A stretch of 64,000 nt of DNA from Actinomycetota bacterium (lineage in GTDB: Bacteria; Actinomycetota; Actinomycetes; Mycobacteriales; HKI-0501): contig JAVEDU010000074.1 of assembly GCA_030840805.1 (NCBI GenBank), forward strand, positions 1 through 64,000, written 5' to 3'. Position numbers and translations under genes: made by a program. How positions within the stretch are numbered: the first letter of the stretch is position 1; each line of letters opens with the position of its first letter. This document shows, piece by piece, positions 11,788 to 20,643 of this stretch. Under the pieces are notes generated by a model. It ran no database searches, was not told the origin of the DNA, and saw only the letters and a list, made by a program, of their open reading frames with translations.

Positions 11788-11925
11788 GTGAGCAAGCGCA
11801 CCTTCCAGCCGAACAACCGCCGTCGCGCGAAGACCCACGGTTTCCGGCTGCGTATGCGCACCCGTGCGGGCCGCGCGATCCTCGCTGCCCGCCGTCTCAA
11901 GGGCCGCGCGCGCCTCTCCGCCTGA
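11788..11925 (+). CDS. rpmH: 50S ribosomal protein L34
   Basis: A 45-residue, strongly basic ribosomal protein of the large subunit. It begins [19 protein letters not shown] and ends in the Arg-rich helix typical of L34, at normal length. The start is GTG at 11788, preceded by CGGAGA at a suitable distance. An in-frame open region runs upstream but does not look coding. It is the first gene of the divergent rpmH-rnpA-yidD-yidC-jag-rsmG-parA-parB block. Confidence 0.96.
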   Translation: MSKRTFQPNNRRRAKTHGFRLRMRTRAGRAILAARRLKGRARLSA

Positions 11926-11937
11926 GGCGGGTCACAC

Positions 11938-12366
11938 GTGCTGCCGGCGAGCGCTCGCCTGCGGCGGCGCGAGGACTTCTCCAGGGTGGTGCGGTCCGGC
12001 CGTCGGGTCGGTCGCGGCGCCCTGGTGGTCCACGTCGCCGGTGCGGGGTTCGGGCGTGTGCCGGCCGGCACACGGTCCGGTGAGGATTCGCCGGGCGGCA
12101 GCTCCCCCGCCTCGGGCCACCCGGCCCGGGCGGGCTTTGTCGTATCCAAGGCTGTCGGTCCCGCCGTCACGCGGAACCTGGTGACGCGGCGGCTGCGGCA
12201 CCTGCTGCGCGACCGGCTCGACCTCCTTCCGGCCGGCGCCGACCTGGTGGTCCGGGCGCTGCCCGCCGCGGCCACCCGGCCGTACGACGAGCTGGCCGCG
12301 GATCTCGACGCGGCGCTCGCCAAGGCGGTGCGCCGTCCGGAGAGGGCGGCGGCTCCCGCGCCATGA
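11938..12366 (+). CDS. rnpA: Ribonuclease P protein component
   Basis: Protein subunit that assists the RNase P RNA in maturing tRNA 5' ends. The RNR signature region reads [21 protein letters not shown], and the N-terminal [19 protein letters not shown] is the substrate-binding segment. At 142 residues it is slightly long because of a Gly/Ser-rich insertion around residues 40-60. The start is GTG at 11938, twelve bases after rpmH, and the stop overlaps the yidD ATG. Confidence 0.95.
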   Translation: MLPASARLRRREDFSRVVRSGRRVGRGALVVHVAGAGFGRVPAGTRSGEDSPGGSSPASGHPARAGFVVSKAVGPAVTRNLVTRRLRHLLRDRLDLLPAGADLVVRALPAAATRPYDELAADLDAALAKAVRRPERAAAPAP

Positions 12367-12686
12367 CCGGCACCCGTCCCGACGGTCGGCCGGTCGAGGG
12401 GCAGCGCGGCCCGGGCAGGACGGCCCGGCTCCTGATCGTGGTCGTCGGCGCGTACCGTCGGTGGGTGAGTCCCGCCCTGCCCCCGCGGTGCCGCTTCCAT
12501 CCGTCGTGTAGCGCGTACGCCGCGGAGGCTCTCCGGGAGCACGGCGCCGCGCGCGGCAGCGCGCTCACGCTCCGGCGTCTGTTGCGCTGCCAACCGTTCC
12601 ACCCCGGTGGGTACGATCCCGTGCCCCCGGCCCGTTCGACTCGGACCCGCCCGCGCCCGACCACCGCCCCAGGAGCCAGCCGGTGA
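12363..12686 (+). CDS. yidD: Membrane protein insertion efficiency factor YidD
   Basis: A 107-residue member of the YidD family, which assists YidC-dependent membrane insertion. The diagnostic motif [23 protein letters not shown] contains the conserved cysteines, followed by [19 protein letters not shown]. The protein is probably attached to the inner membrane face by its N-terminal amphipathic or hydrophobic segment. It overlaps rnpA by four bases (ATGA) and yidC by four bases, so expression is tightly coupled. Confidence 0.95.
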   Translation: MTGTRPDGRPVEGQRGPGRTARLLIVVVGAYRRWVSPALPPRCRFHPSCSAYAAEALREHGAARGSALTLRRLLRCQPFHPGGYDPVPPARSTRTRPRPTTAPGASR

Positions 12687-13774
12687 GTGACCTGAACCTG
12701 AACTGGATCTACATCGCGATCTCGTGGATCCTGCTGCGCTGGCACGACCTCTGGTCGGTGGTCCTCGGCGGGAACTCCGGGCTCGGGTGGGTGCTCTCGA
12801 TCGTGTTCCTGGTGATCACGGTGCGGATCATCCTGTTCCCGGTCTTCGTGAAGCAGATCAAGTCGCAGCGGGCGATGCAGACCCTGCAGCCTCAGGTGAA
12901 GGCGCTCCAGGAGAAGTACAAGGGCGACCGCGAGTCCCTGCAGCGCGAGATGATGGAGCTGTACCGGCGGGAGAAGGCCAACCCGCTGATGGGATGCCTG
13001 CCGATCTTCCTGCAGATCCCGGTCTTCATCGGCCTGTTCCACGTGCTCCGGATCATCGACCCCACGAAGCCGAAGTACTTCAAGGCGATGACCGAGGAGT
13101 ACTTCTGGAAGCCGGTCGAGTACACGGGTGCCGCGGCGGCGAAGATCTTCGGTGCTCCGATCACGGCCCAGTTCGGTGACACCGCGAGTCGACTCAAGGA
13201 TCTCGGCGCCTCCTCCCCCGGTGCCGTCAAGACGGTTGCCGCGGTGCTGATCGCGACGATGGTCATCACGACCTACGTGACGCAGCGTCAGATGATCTCC
13301 CGGACCGGCCCCGCCGCGGACCCGCAGCAGGCGATGATCCAGAAGCTCATGCTGTACGGCGTTCCCGCCTCCCTGCTTGTCTCCGGTGCGCTGTTCCCGA
13401 TCGGTGTCGTCATCTACTGGGTCACCACCAACCTCTTCTCGATGGGGCAGCAGTTCTACGTCCTGAAGAAGATGCCGCCGCCCGGTGGCGTGCAGGCGGA
13501 CAAGGACAAGGTGCCGGCCGATGCGAAGGCGCTCGCGCCCAAGCCCGGCGTGAAGCCCCAGAACCCGAAGAAGGGTGCTCGCCCGGCCGCGTCGGCGGCA
13601 CCCGCCGCGGCCACGACGACGGCGACCGCGACCGACGACTCCGCGCCGGCCACCGAGGGGGAGGCCGCCGTCCCCGCCCGCCGGGCCACCGGCGGTGCCG
13701 CGTCTGGCGGGACGGCCGCCACGCGGCGGCCCGCGAAGGCCGGCGCCAAGAAGCGCAAGGGTGGCCGGCGTTGA
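12683..13774 (+). CDS. yidC: Membrane protein insertase YidC
   Basis: Oxa1-family insertase that inserts and folds inner-membrane proteins alone or with SecYEG. The 363-residue actinobacterial form has no large periplasmic domain. It has a hydrophobic N-terminus, the conserved segment SIVFLVITVRIILFPVF with the groove arginine, a cytoplasmic coiled-coil hairpin (about residues 65-95), LMGCLPIFLQIPVFIGLF, and further membrane helices to about residue 260. The last 100 residues are an Ala/Pro/Lys-rich tail ending KKRKGGRR, which probably contacts ribosomes. The start is GTG at 12683, overlapping yidD. Confidence 0.96.
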   Translation: MSDLNLNWIYIAISWILLRWHDLWSVVLGGNSGLGWVLSIVFLVITVRIILFPVFVKQIKSQRAMQTLQPQVKALQEKYKGDRESLQREMMELYRREKANPLMGCLPIFLQIPVFIGLFHVLRIIDPTKPKYFKAMTEEYFWKPVEYTGAAAAKIFGAPITAQFGDTASRLKDLGASSPGAVKTVAAVLIATMVITTYVTQRQMISRTGPAADPQQAMIQKLMLYGVPASLLVSGALFPIGVVIYWVTTNLFSMGQQFYVLKKMPPPGGVQADKDKVPADAKALAPKPGVKPQNPKKGARPAASAAPAAATTTATATDDSAPATEGEAAVPARRATGGAASGGTAATRRPAKAGAKKRKGGRR

Positions 13775-13838
13775 CCGTCACCACTCCCCCCACCGCCAGC
13801 GCCCGCAGTTGGGCGCGCCCGACCACGGAGACGATCGC

Positions 13839-14381
13839 GTGACCGAGACGCCCACCGCCACTGATTCCCCGTCCGGCCCGGACGAGGTCACCACTCCCGA
13901 GGTCGAGGACGGCTCTGGCGACGACCTGCTCGTGCGCGAGGGGGACGTCGCGGGTGACTACCTCGAGCGACTGCTCGACATCATCGACTACGACGGCGAC
14001 ATCGACATGGACGTCGAGGGCGACCGGGCCGTCGTGGCCGTCGTGGGTGACCGGCTCCAGGCGCTCGTCGGGACCCGTGGGGTGACCCTCGACGCGCTGC
14101 AGGAGCTGACCCGGCTCGCGGTCGTGCAGCAGACCGGAGTGCGCAGCCGCCTGATGCTGGACATCGGCGGGTACCGGGAGAATCGCCGTACCGAGCTGAT
14201 CGGTGTCGCCGAGGACGCGGCGCAGCGCGCGAAGGACTCCGACGGTCCCATTCGGCTCGACCCCATGAACCCGTTCGAGCGCAAGGTTGTCCACGACGCG
14301 ATCGCCGGTGTGGACGGGGTGCGGAGCGACTCGGAGGGCGAGGAGCCCGAGCGGTTCGTCGTCGTTCACCCCGAGGTCTGA
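13839..14381 (+). CDS. jag: Jag/KhpB RNA-binding protein
   Basis: A 180-residue Jag (SpoIIIJ-associated/KhpB) RNA-binding protein. It has an acidic disordered N-terminus (1-35), a KH-like domain (about 40-110, including [24 protein letters not shown]) and an R3H-type C-terminal region ending [26 protein letters not shown]. No Jag_N domain is present, as is usual in actinomycetes. The start is GTG at 13839 with GGAG nine bases upstream. It shares one base with rsmG (TGATG). KhpB homologues act in post-transcriptional regulation and cell elongation. That role is inferred from the family. Confidence 0.93.
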   Translation: MTETPTATDSPSGPDEVTTPEVEDGSGDDLLVREGDVAGDYLERLLDIIDYDGDIDMDVEGDRAVVAVVGDRLQALVGTRGVTLDALQELTRLAVVQQTGVRSRLMLDIGGYRENRRTELIGVAEDAAQRAKDSDGPIRLDPMNPFERKVVHDAIAGVDGVRSDSEGEEPERFVVVHPEV

Positions 14382-15085
14382 TGCTCGATCCCAGGCCCGG
14401 TGACGGGCTGCTGTCGAGCCCCGTCGAACTTCCGGCGGGGCTCGCTGCTGTGGCGAGCCAGGTGTTCGGTCAGCGTCTCGGCCTCGCGGAGCGGTACGCG
14501 GCAATTCTCGCGGGCGCCGGGGTCCAGCGCGGCCTGATCGGTCCGCGGGAGGCTCCCCGCCTCTGGGAGCGCCACCTGCTGAACTGTGCGGTGGTCGGGG
14601 AACTGCTCGAACCGGCGACGCGAGTGCTCGACGTGGGCAGCGGGGCCGGACTTCCCGGTATCGTTCTAGCGGTGGCGAGACCGGACCTGGAGATCACCCT
14701 CCTGGAGCCGCTCGCCCGGCGCGCGACCTTCCTCGACGAGGTGGTCGGCGAGCTCGGACTCTCCACGGTGACCGTGGTGCGGGGGCGCGCGGAAGAGCAG
14801 GCATCCCGGCTGCGGTTCCCGGTCGTCACGGCGCGGGCCGTGGCACCACTCGATCGACTCGCGCGCTGGTGCCTCCCGCTGGTGGAGACCGGCGGACGGC
14901 TGCTGGCCCTGAAGGGTGCCTCCGCGGCAGACGAACTCGTCGAGCACGCCGTGGAGGTGACCCGGCTCGGTGGACGGGATACCTCGGTTGTGCTGTGCGG
15001 TTCGGGAATCGTGGAGCGACCGACCACGGTGGTGAGTGTCGTGCGCGGCAGGACCGGCAAGTCCGGTGGACGGAGGCCTCGATGA
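14381..15085 (+). CDS. rsmG: 16S rRNA (guanine-527-N7)-methyltransferase RsmG
   Basis: SAM-dependent methyltransferase (GidB) that modifies G527 of 16S rRNA, a position whose loss gives low-level streptomycin resistance. The SAM motif is [17 protein letters not shown] (from about residue 85), and [12 protein letters not shown] is the family motif further on. The 234-residue length is normal. The ATG at 14381 overlaps the jag stop, and its own stop overlaps the parA ATG by four bases, fitting the conserved actinomycete order jag-rsmG-parA-parB. Confidence 0.96.
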   Translation: MLDPRPGDGLLSSPVELPAGLAAVASQVFGQRLGLAERYAAILAGAGVQRGLIGPREAPRLWERHLLNCAVVGELLEPATRVLDVGSGAGLPGIVLAVARPDLEITLLEPLARRATFLDEVVGELGLSTVTVVRGRAEEQASRLRFPVVTARAVAPLDRLARWCLPLVETGGRLLALKGASAADELVEHAVEVTRLGGRDTSVVLCGSGIVERPTTVVSVVRGRTGKSGGRRPR

Positions 15086-16314
15086 GTGACGCCGCGGTGG
15101 GTCGGATGGCGAGCCCGCTGGGCTGGCCCGGTGATCCGACGGCGCACCGTCCCGGCTCCGCCGGCCGGCCGTCTCCGCTGGGGTGGCCCTGGAGCAGGAC
15201 CACCCCGATCCCCGACACGATCGACCCCACGGTGAGCGAGCCCGAGCAATCGGCCGGTGCCGAGCCCGGCGCGCAATCCGAATCAGGATCCGAGACAGAG
15301 GAAGCTCTCATGGTGGACGCGGGACCCCAGGGCGGGTCACCGGACGGCGCGGCGACGGATGCGAGCCACCGGCGGATCCGTGAGGTCCTGGATGCGGCCA
15401 CCGTTTCACGTGAAACCGCGCCCGATCCTGTTTCACGTGAAACGGATGACGACCTCCCCATCGCCATCGAGGCCCGGCGGGCCGTGGCGGTGCTGAACCC
15501 GTCCGGGGAGGCGATGCCCCGCCCCCCGGCGACCCGGATCATGTGCGTCGCCAATCAGAAGGGTGGCGTCGGCAAGACGACCTCGACGGTGAACCTGGCG
15601 GTCGCACTGGCCCTTCACGGCAGCCGCGTGCTGGTGGTGGACCTGGACCCGCAGGGCAACGCCTCGACCGGACTCGGGGTGGACCACCATGCCGGCATTC
15701 CCAGCATCTACGACGTACTCATCGAGGGTGTGCCCCTCGCCGACGTCGCGGCGCCGGTCGAGGGAGTACCCGGGCTGCTGTGCGTCCCCGCGACGATCGA
15801 CCTCGCCGGTGCGGAGATCGAGTTGGTCTCCGTGGTTGCCCGTGAAACGCGCCTCCGTCGCGCGATCGAGGCCTACGACGGAGACCTCGACTACGTGCTC
15901 ATCGACTGCCCGCCGTCACTCGGCCTGCTGACCGTGAATGCCCTCGTGGCCGCCCGCGAGGTGCTGATCCCGATCCAGTGCGAGTACTACGCGCTGGAGG
16001 GTCTGGGTCAGCTGCTCCGCAACGTGGATCTCGTGAAGGCGCACCTCAACAACGACGTCGAGGTCACCACGATCCTTCTGACGATGTACGACGGGCGGAC
16101 CAAGCTGGCGGACCAGGTCGCGGCGGAGGTGCGAGAGCACTTCAAGGACATCGTGTTGTCCACAGTCATCCCCCGCAGCGTCCGGGTGTCCGAGGCGCCC
16201 GGCTATGGTCAGTCGGTCATGACGTACGACCCGGGCTCCCGGGGTGCGACGAGCTATCTGTCGGCGGCTCGCGAGATCGCGGTACGCGGTGCAAAGGAGG
16301 CGGCGGCAACATGA
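15082..16314 (+). CDS. parA: Chromosome partitioning ATPase ParA
   Basis: Deviant-Walker ATPase (ParA/Soj) that moves ParB-parS complexes to segregate origins. The Walker A motif [14 protein letters not shown] begins near residue 160; [17 protein letters not shown] and [19 protein letters not shown] follow. I place the start at ATG 15082, overlapping rsmG, giving 410 residues with a long disordered acidic leader. An alternative ATG at 15310, preceded by AGAGGAAGC, would give 334 residues, closer to the usual length. Two perfect parS cores lie inside the leader region and are read as the peptide VSRET twice. parB follows with a four-base overlap. Confidence 0.96.
   Translation: MSDAAVGRMASPLGWPGDPTAHRPGSAGRPSPLGWPWSRTTPIPDTIDPTVSEPEQSAGAEPGAQSESGSETEEALMVDAGPQGGSPDGAATDASHRRIREVLDAATVSRETAPDPVSRETDDDLPIAIEARRAVAVLNPSGEAMPRPPATRIMCVANQKGGVGKTTSTVNLAVALALHGSRVLVVDLDPQGNASTGLGVDHHAGIPSIYDVLIEGVPLADVAAPVEGVPGLLCVPATIDLAGAEIELVSVVARETRLRRAIEAYDGDLDYVLIDCPPSLGLLTVNALVAAREVLIPIQCEYYALEGLGQLLRNVDLVKAHLNNDVEVTTILLTMYDGRTKLADQVAAEVREHFKDIVLSTVIPRSVRVSEAPGYGQSVMTYDPGSRGATSYLSAAREIAVRGAKEAAAT
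15403..15416. promoter_or_regulatory. parS: parS centromere site 1
   Basis: Perfect 14-base palindrome GTTTCACGTGAAAC, the core of the bacterial parS consensus bound by ParB. It lies inside the parA coding sequence, about 4 kb from dnaA, where parS sites of actinomycetes cluster. The in-frame translation is VSRET. Confidence 0.95.
15430..15443. promoter_or_regulatory. parS: parS centromere site 2
   Basis: Second perfect GTTTCACGTGAAAC palindrome, 27 bases after the first and also inside parA. The preceding base is T, so 15 of the 16 bases of the extended consensus match. The 27-base offset keeps the same reading frame and again encodes VSRET. Confidence 0.95.
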
Positions 16315-17312
16315 AGAACCGACGAGGTGGTCTGGGGCGCGGACTTGGCGCCCTGATCCCGAGCGCGCCGGTGTCGCCGGTTCCGCCGAGCTCCTCACCG
16401 ACCGATGTGACGGTGGTGGTGCCCGGTCAGGGAGGTCCCACCGGGGGCGGCGCCTCGCCCATCACCGACGAGGTCGTGCTGGAGCCGACGCCGGGTGCGC
16501 GGTACCGCGAGATCCCGCTGGCGTCCATCTCACCGAATCCGAAGCAGCCCCGCACCGTCTTCGACGAGGACGCGCTGGAGGAGCTGAAGGCGTCGATCCG
16601 TGAGGTCGGTGTCCTCCAGCCGGTCGTCGTCCGGGAGACGATGCCCGGCCGGTACGAGCTCATCATGGGCGAGCGCCGGTGGCGGGCGTGCCAGGCGATC
16701 GAGCGCGAGACGATTCCGGCGATCATCCGTGAGACGGCCGACGACCAGCTGCTCCGAGACGCGTTGCTGGAGAACATCCACCGCAGCGACCTGAACCCAC
16801 TCGAAGAGGCCGCGGCGTACCAGCAGCTGCTGGCGGAGTTCGGTGTCACCCACGAGGAGCTCGCCCAGCGGATCGGCCGGAGCCGTCCGCAGATCTCCAA
16901 CACGATCCGCCTGCTGAACCTCCCCGCCGCCGTGCAGCGCCGGGTTGCGGCCGGCGTCCTCTCGGCCGGTCACGCCCGCGCGCTCCTCGCGTTGGAGGAC
17001 ACCGCGCGGCAGGACGCGTTGGCCACCCGGATCGTCGCGGAGGGGTTGTCGGTCCGCGCGACCGAGGAGCTCGTGACGCTCGCCCTCTCCGAGGGACCGG
17101 TGTCGACGAAGCAGACCGTTCGCCGCAACAAGCCGCACGCCCCCGCGCTGGAGGAGCTGGCGGGCCAGCTCTCCGACCGATTCGACACCCGGGTCAAGGT
17201 CGACCTCGGCCGGCGCAAGGGCAAGATCACGATCGAGTTCGCCTCGGTGGACGACCTGGAGCGCATCGCCTCGGCGATGGGTGTCCGTGGGCGGTCCGAC
17301 GGCGCGCAGTGA
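16311..17312 (+). CDS. parB: Chromosome partitioning protein ParB
   Basis: CTP-dependent DNA clamp that loads at parS and spreads to form the partition complex. The N-terminus ([17 protein letters not shown]) is the conserved ParA-interacting segment. A linker follows, then the ParB/Srx domain with PNPKQPR and the CTP-binding motif GERRWRA. The HTH region [22 protein letters not shown] recognises parS, and a dimerisation domain ends the protein. It is 333 residues long. The ATG start is preceded by AAAGGAGG inside the end of parA and overlaps its stop by four bases. Confidence 0.97.
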   Translation: MKNRRGGLGRGLGALIPSAPVSPVPPSSSPTDVTVVVPGQGGPTGGGASPITDEVVLEPTPGARYREIPLASISPNPKQPRTVFDEDALEELKASIREVGVLQPVVVRETMPGRYELIMGERRWRACQAIERETIPAIIRETADDQLLRDALLENIHRSDLNPLEEAAAYQQLLAEFGVTHEELAQRIGRSRPQISNTIRLLNLPAAVQRRVAAGVLSAGHARALLALEDTARQDALATRIVAEGLSVRATEELVTLALSEGPVSTKQTVRRNKPHAPALEELAGQLSDRFDTRVKVDLGRRKGKITIEFASVDDLERIASAMGVRGRSDGAQ

Positions 17313-17872
17313 CGACGACCGCGCCTCGGTTGCGCGACGGCGTGACCCTCGTGGTCGATCCCCCGGTCACCGCCCCGTTCCTCGGCGAGATCGTGGATCT
17401 GTGGGTACGGGTCACCAATGCCGGTGGAGCCGTCGGCTTCCTCCCGCCGATCGACGCGGCGATGGTCCACCCGGTGGCCGAGGCGACGCTCCGCCGGGTC
17501 GCCGCCGGGGTGGACACGTTCGTCGGGCTTGTCGACGGCGGCGGTCACCTCCTCGCCTGGTGCGTCCTGGAGGACGGCGGCGGTGGGCTCCGGCGGCACT
17601 GGCGCACGGTGGTTCGGGTGATGGTGGACCCCGACCGACAGGCCGCCGGGTACGGCCGGATGCTCCTCGACGCCGTCCATGATGTCGCGCGCGACCGGCT
17701 CGGGCTCGACGCCCTGATGCTCCAGGTCCGCGGCGGAACCGGGACCGAGGAGTTCTACCGCCGGTCCGGGTACGAGCTCGTGGGCCGGCTGCCCGGAGCA
17801 ATCCGGCTCGCCCCCGGCGACGACCGCGACGAGCTCGTCATGTGGCGTCGGCTCGGGGACCTCGCTCCCTAA
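17309..17872 (+). CDS. GNAT-family N-acetyltransferase
   Basis: A 187-residue protein with a GNAT fold. The acetyl-CoA binding region is [31 protein letters not shown] (about residues 108-140), followed by the C-terminal motif [20 protein letters not shown]. The acceptor substrate cannot be predicted. It starts with GTG overlapping the parB stop by four bases, so it is probably the last gene of the rpmH-to-parB transcription block. Confidence 0.85.
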   Translation: MTTTAPRLRDGVTLVVDPPVTAPFLGEIVDLWVRVTNAGGAVGFLPPIDAAMVHPVAEATLRRVAAGVDTFVGLVDGGGHLLAWCVLEDGGGGLRRHWRTVVRVMVDPDRQAAGYGRMLLDAVHDVARDRLGLDALMLQVRGGTGTEEFYRRSGYELVGRLPGAIRLAPGDDRDELVMWRRLGDLAP

Positions 17873-18838
17873 CGGGGGTCGGTGGGGCCGCTCGGCGTCT
17901 CGGTGCGAAAGCGGCTTCGTGATCCGGGGTTCGACCACGGGTACCGGGGACGGGACGCCGATCGCGGACAACGGCGCACAGGAGCGCCGCTGCGGGCACG
18001 TCGTGGCTCCGCACAGACCCTCGCCCCAGACCGCAAGCCCGTGACCGTGCCGTCGCTCTCCGCGGCCTTACGGCGACGACACGACGTCGAGCATCGGCCA
18101 GAGACGACAGCCGGGGAACGCCCCGCCGCCCCGGCTCCCGCGGATCGAACGGCGCGCGGCGCCGCGGACGCGGCCGCCGAACGCCTCGTGAGGCCCGCTC
18201 GGCACGCCGACCCGGCGCGGGCCGGACGGGGTGATCGCTCCACCCGGTGACGGCAGCGGTCTCGTCCGTCGCGCGTGGACGGCCGGGCGGATTTCGAGGG
18301 GAAGTGGACGAACCGCGCCTCCGCGGCGCGGACGGGCTCCCTGATGGTGGAATCGGGTACCGGTCGGTGTTCGGCTCCTCGGCCGACGGCACCGCGGCCT
18401 GCCGCCTCGGCCCTCCACACGGTGACCGCTGGTCGGTCGCGCACCCGTCGACTTCCCCCAGGTCACGACAGCTTCCGACCCGCGCGCCCGTCTCGGGTAG
18501 CCCGGGCCGAGGCGGCCGGACGGGTTCCCGGTGCACGTCGTCCGGCACGGCGTGTGGTCGACCCGCGCGCGCGCCGTAGTTCTGGCGCGGGTAGGGGCCG
18601 GAGAGATCGGCGCGGTGCCGGAGGCCGGCTGGGGCGCGGCGCCCGCCGCAGGCGTTGCCGGTGCGGATCCGTGCGACCGGGGTGGGCCAGAGCTGGGGGC
18701 CGGGCGGAGGGGCGGCGCGGGAGCCCTCCGCAGGTGGCACCGGCCTCGCCGCCGGGGTTCCCGGCGTAAGGGCATCCGGGGCGTGGTCGGCGATCCCGCA
18801 GTGTGCGCAGGCATGGCCGCCCCGGCGTCCACGGTCGG
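17873..18838. other. Gene-poor stretch, no confident gene
   Basis: Nearly 1 kb of very GC-rich sequence follows the GNAT gene. Long open frames exist on both strands, but stops are rare at this base composition. Their translations are dominated by Arg, Pro, Ala and Gly, with second codon positions as GC-rich as the rest, unlike genes in this window. A minus-strand frame starting TTG at 18842 begins with a CAHCG motif and overlaps the stop of the small candidate upstream, but its composition does not support coding. I see no RNA gene, repeat or mobile-element end here. Confidence 0.5.
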
Positions 18839-19054
18839 TCAACCGCCTGACGCGGTGGTGCCGTCAGGATCGCGACCGGCCACCCGCCAGCCGTCGGGCG
18901 CCTTCTCGTCGATGTGCACCAGCTCGTCGGGTGGCACGCCGGGCCGGGCCGGGCAGTTCAGTGAGAGCAGCCGGAACAGGCCATGGCGGCCCAGCGCGGT
19001 GGACCGGCGCCGCCGAGCGCCGCGGCGGCCCGGACCGGCCCCGTCGCGCCGCAT
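18839..19054 (-). CDS. Small hypothetical protein (candidate)
   Basis: A 71-residue minus-strand frame from ATG at 19054, with GGAGG eleven bases upstream. The last 50 codons look clearly coding: third positions are mostly G or C, about 40% of second positions are A or T, and the peptide (with stretches LFRLLSLNCPARPGV and DELVHIDEKAPDGWRV) is mixed in composition. The first 20 residues are Arg/Gly-rich and could be linker or non-coding. I recognise no family. It sits alone in a gene-poor region between the GNAT gene and ddl. Moderate to low confidence. Confidence 0.4.
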   Translation of the reverse strand: MRRDGAGPGRRGARRRRSTALGRHGLFRLLSLNCPARPGVPPDELVHIDEKAPDGWRVAGRDPDGTTASGG

Positions 19055-19697
19055 CCGCCGGTCGACCTCCGCGGACAGCGGTGCGGCCGGGGCCGGTCGC
19101 CCGGCCGTCTCGTGGCCCTCGGCCCGTCGCCTGTCGCCCGTTGTCGGCCTGATCCCCCGCACTGCGGCGACGGGAGCGACCGACCGGGCGGGCGGATCGG
19201 GCTGCGAGGAGATCGGTCGCACGGTTCCGTGTGGGGCGCGGCAGGATCGGCAGGCGCCGGGCCTCGGACGCGGTGACCGTGGGACCCGTCCGGCCGACTC
19301 GTCCGCCGGCGCGCGGATCGCACGTGAGGGGGTGGCGCGGGCGGCGGCACGGAGATCGATCGCGGCTGCGGCCACCCGATGAGGCCGGGATGCGCGAGTC
19401 GGCCGCTCGGCGCCCTGTCGGGCCCGGCGCGACACGATGGGCCGGGCCGAGCGGGCGTGGCGGCGCGGCGGACCGCCACGGCTCACGGCGTGCGGCGAAC
19501 GGAACGGGCGGGCCGGTCGTTCGGCGAACCTCGGGCCGCCCGGGACGGATCGCGCTGCGACTCGGGGCGGGGTACCGGACGTCACGCAGCAGACCGATCG
19601 GGGTGCCGCCCCGGCAGGCGTGTCCGGTCGGGGAGGAGTGGAGCGGCGGGACGCGCCGGCGGGCGCCGGAGTCCGGCACCGGTCCCGCCGCGGAGGG
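19055..19697. other. Non-coding or unassigned stretch upstream of small candidate gene
   Basis: About 640 bases between the small candidate and the 3' end of ddl. All six frames are largely open, but the peptides are Arg/Pro/Ala-rich and show no domain. I found no tRNA, clear hairpin terminator, insertion sequence or direct repeat. It may be decayed coding sequence or an unstructured spacer. Confidence 0.45.
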
Positions 19698-20642
19698 TCA
19701 GCCCCGCGCCGCGGCCCGTTCCACCAGTGCCCGGCAGACGACGCCCAGGTCGAGCTCGGCCGCCGACACCGCGAGCGGCACGAGCGACGTCTCGGTCATG
19801 CCCGGCGAGACGTTGACCTCCAGCACGTGGACCGCCCCGGTCGCGGACACGATGGTGTCCACCCGGGACAGGTCCCGAAGACCCAGCGCCGCATGGGCCC
19901 GCAGCGCGGTCTCGGTCACCTGGTCCCGCACCGCGTCGGTGAGCCGGGCGGGGGCGTGCCAGCGGGTGGTGCCCGCGGTGTACCGCGCGGTGTAGTCGTA
20001 CACCCCGTCGATGGGCTCGATCTCGACCGGCGGCAGCGCGCGCAGCCCGTCACCGGTGTCCAGCACCGTGACGGCGACGTCCACACCGGCGACGAAACGC
20101 TCGACCAGTGCGGTGCCGCCGTACGCGAAGCAGCTCATCATCGCGGCCGGGAGATCCGCGGCGTCGAACACCGGGGTCGCACCGAGACCGGAGCCGCCGT
20201 TCGCCGGCTTCACCATCAGCGGCAATCCGAGGTGCTTCACCACGCGTTCGAGCACCGCCCCGGCGCCGAGCTCCCGGAACGTGTCGTGCGGCAGGGTCAG
20301 CCAGTCCGGGGTGTCCACCCCGACGCTGCGGAGGACGGTCTTCGCGACGGGCTTGTCCCACGCGAGACGCGAGGCGGCGGCGGACGGGCCGACGTACGGC
20401 ACCCGTGCCGCGTCGAGGACGCCGCGAAGGGCGCCGTCCTCTCCCACCGCACCGTGGAGCGCGATGTAGACGGCGTCCGGGGTGGTCTCCGCGAGGGCCG
20501 CCAGCAGACCGGCGTCGGCGTCCCGCAGCGTCGCGTCGATCCCCGCGCGGTGCAGGGCGTCGGCGACCCGGCGTCCCGAGCGCAGCGACACATCGCGCTC
20601 GTACGACAGTCCGCCGGCGAGAACCGTGACCTGAAGCGTCAT
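19698..20642 (-). CDS. D-alanine-D-alanine ligase-like ATP-grasp protein
   Basis: A 314-residue ATP-grasp protein resembling D-Ala-D-Ala ligase, which makes the dipeptide for peptidoglycan precursors. The N-terminal domain starts LQVTVLAGGLSYERDVSLRSG, with the serine loop typical of Ddl. The motif DAVYIALHGAVGEDGALRGVL follows, then the ATP-grasp segment LPLMVKPANGGSGLGATPVF and the metal-binding VHVLEVNVSPGMTETSLVPLA. Canonical Ddl has NTxPG(M/L)T(x)xS at the end; here it is NVSPGMTETS. I therefore call it Ddl-like; a second Ddl may exist elsewhere. It begins one base after the aminotransferase stop, so the two genes form an operon. Confidence 0.8.
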   Translation of the reverse strand: MTLQVTVLAGGLSYERDVSLRSGRRVADALHRAGIDATLRDADAGLLAALAETTPDAVYIALHGAVGEDGALRGVLDAARVPYVGPSAAASRLAWDKPVAKTVLRSVGVDTPDWLTLPHDTFRELGAGAVLERVVKHLGLPLMVKPANGGSGLGATPVFDAADLPAAMMSCFAYGGTALVERFVAGVDVAVTVLDTGDGLRALPPVEIEPIDGVYDYTARYTAGTTRWHAPARLTDAVRDQVTETALRAHAALGLRDLSRVDTIVSATGAVHVLEVNVSPGMTETSLVPLAVSAAELDLGVVCRALVERAAARG

Positions 20643-20643
20643 C

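Noticed and set aside
17838-18842. 334-residue minus-strand frame beginning with a CAHCG motif
   Set aside because: Start is TTG, second codon positions are as GC-rich as random sequence, and the frame overlaps the end of the well-supported GNAT gene. The zinc-like motif is probably accidental.
18531-19382. 283-residue plus-strand frame in the gene-poor island
   Set aside because: Composition is Arg/Ala/Gly-rich with no recognisable motif, and it runs antisense to the better small candidate at 18839-19054.
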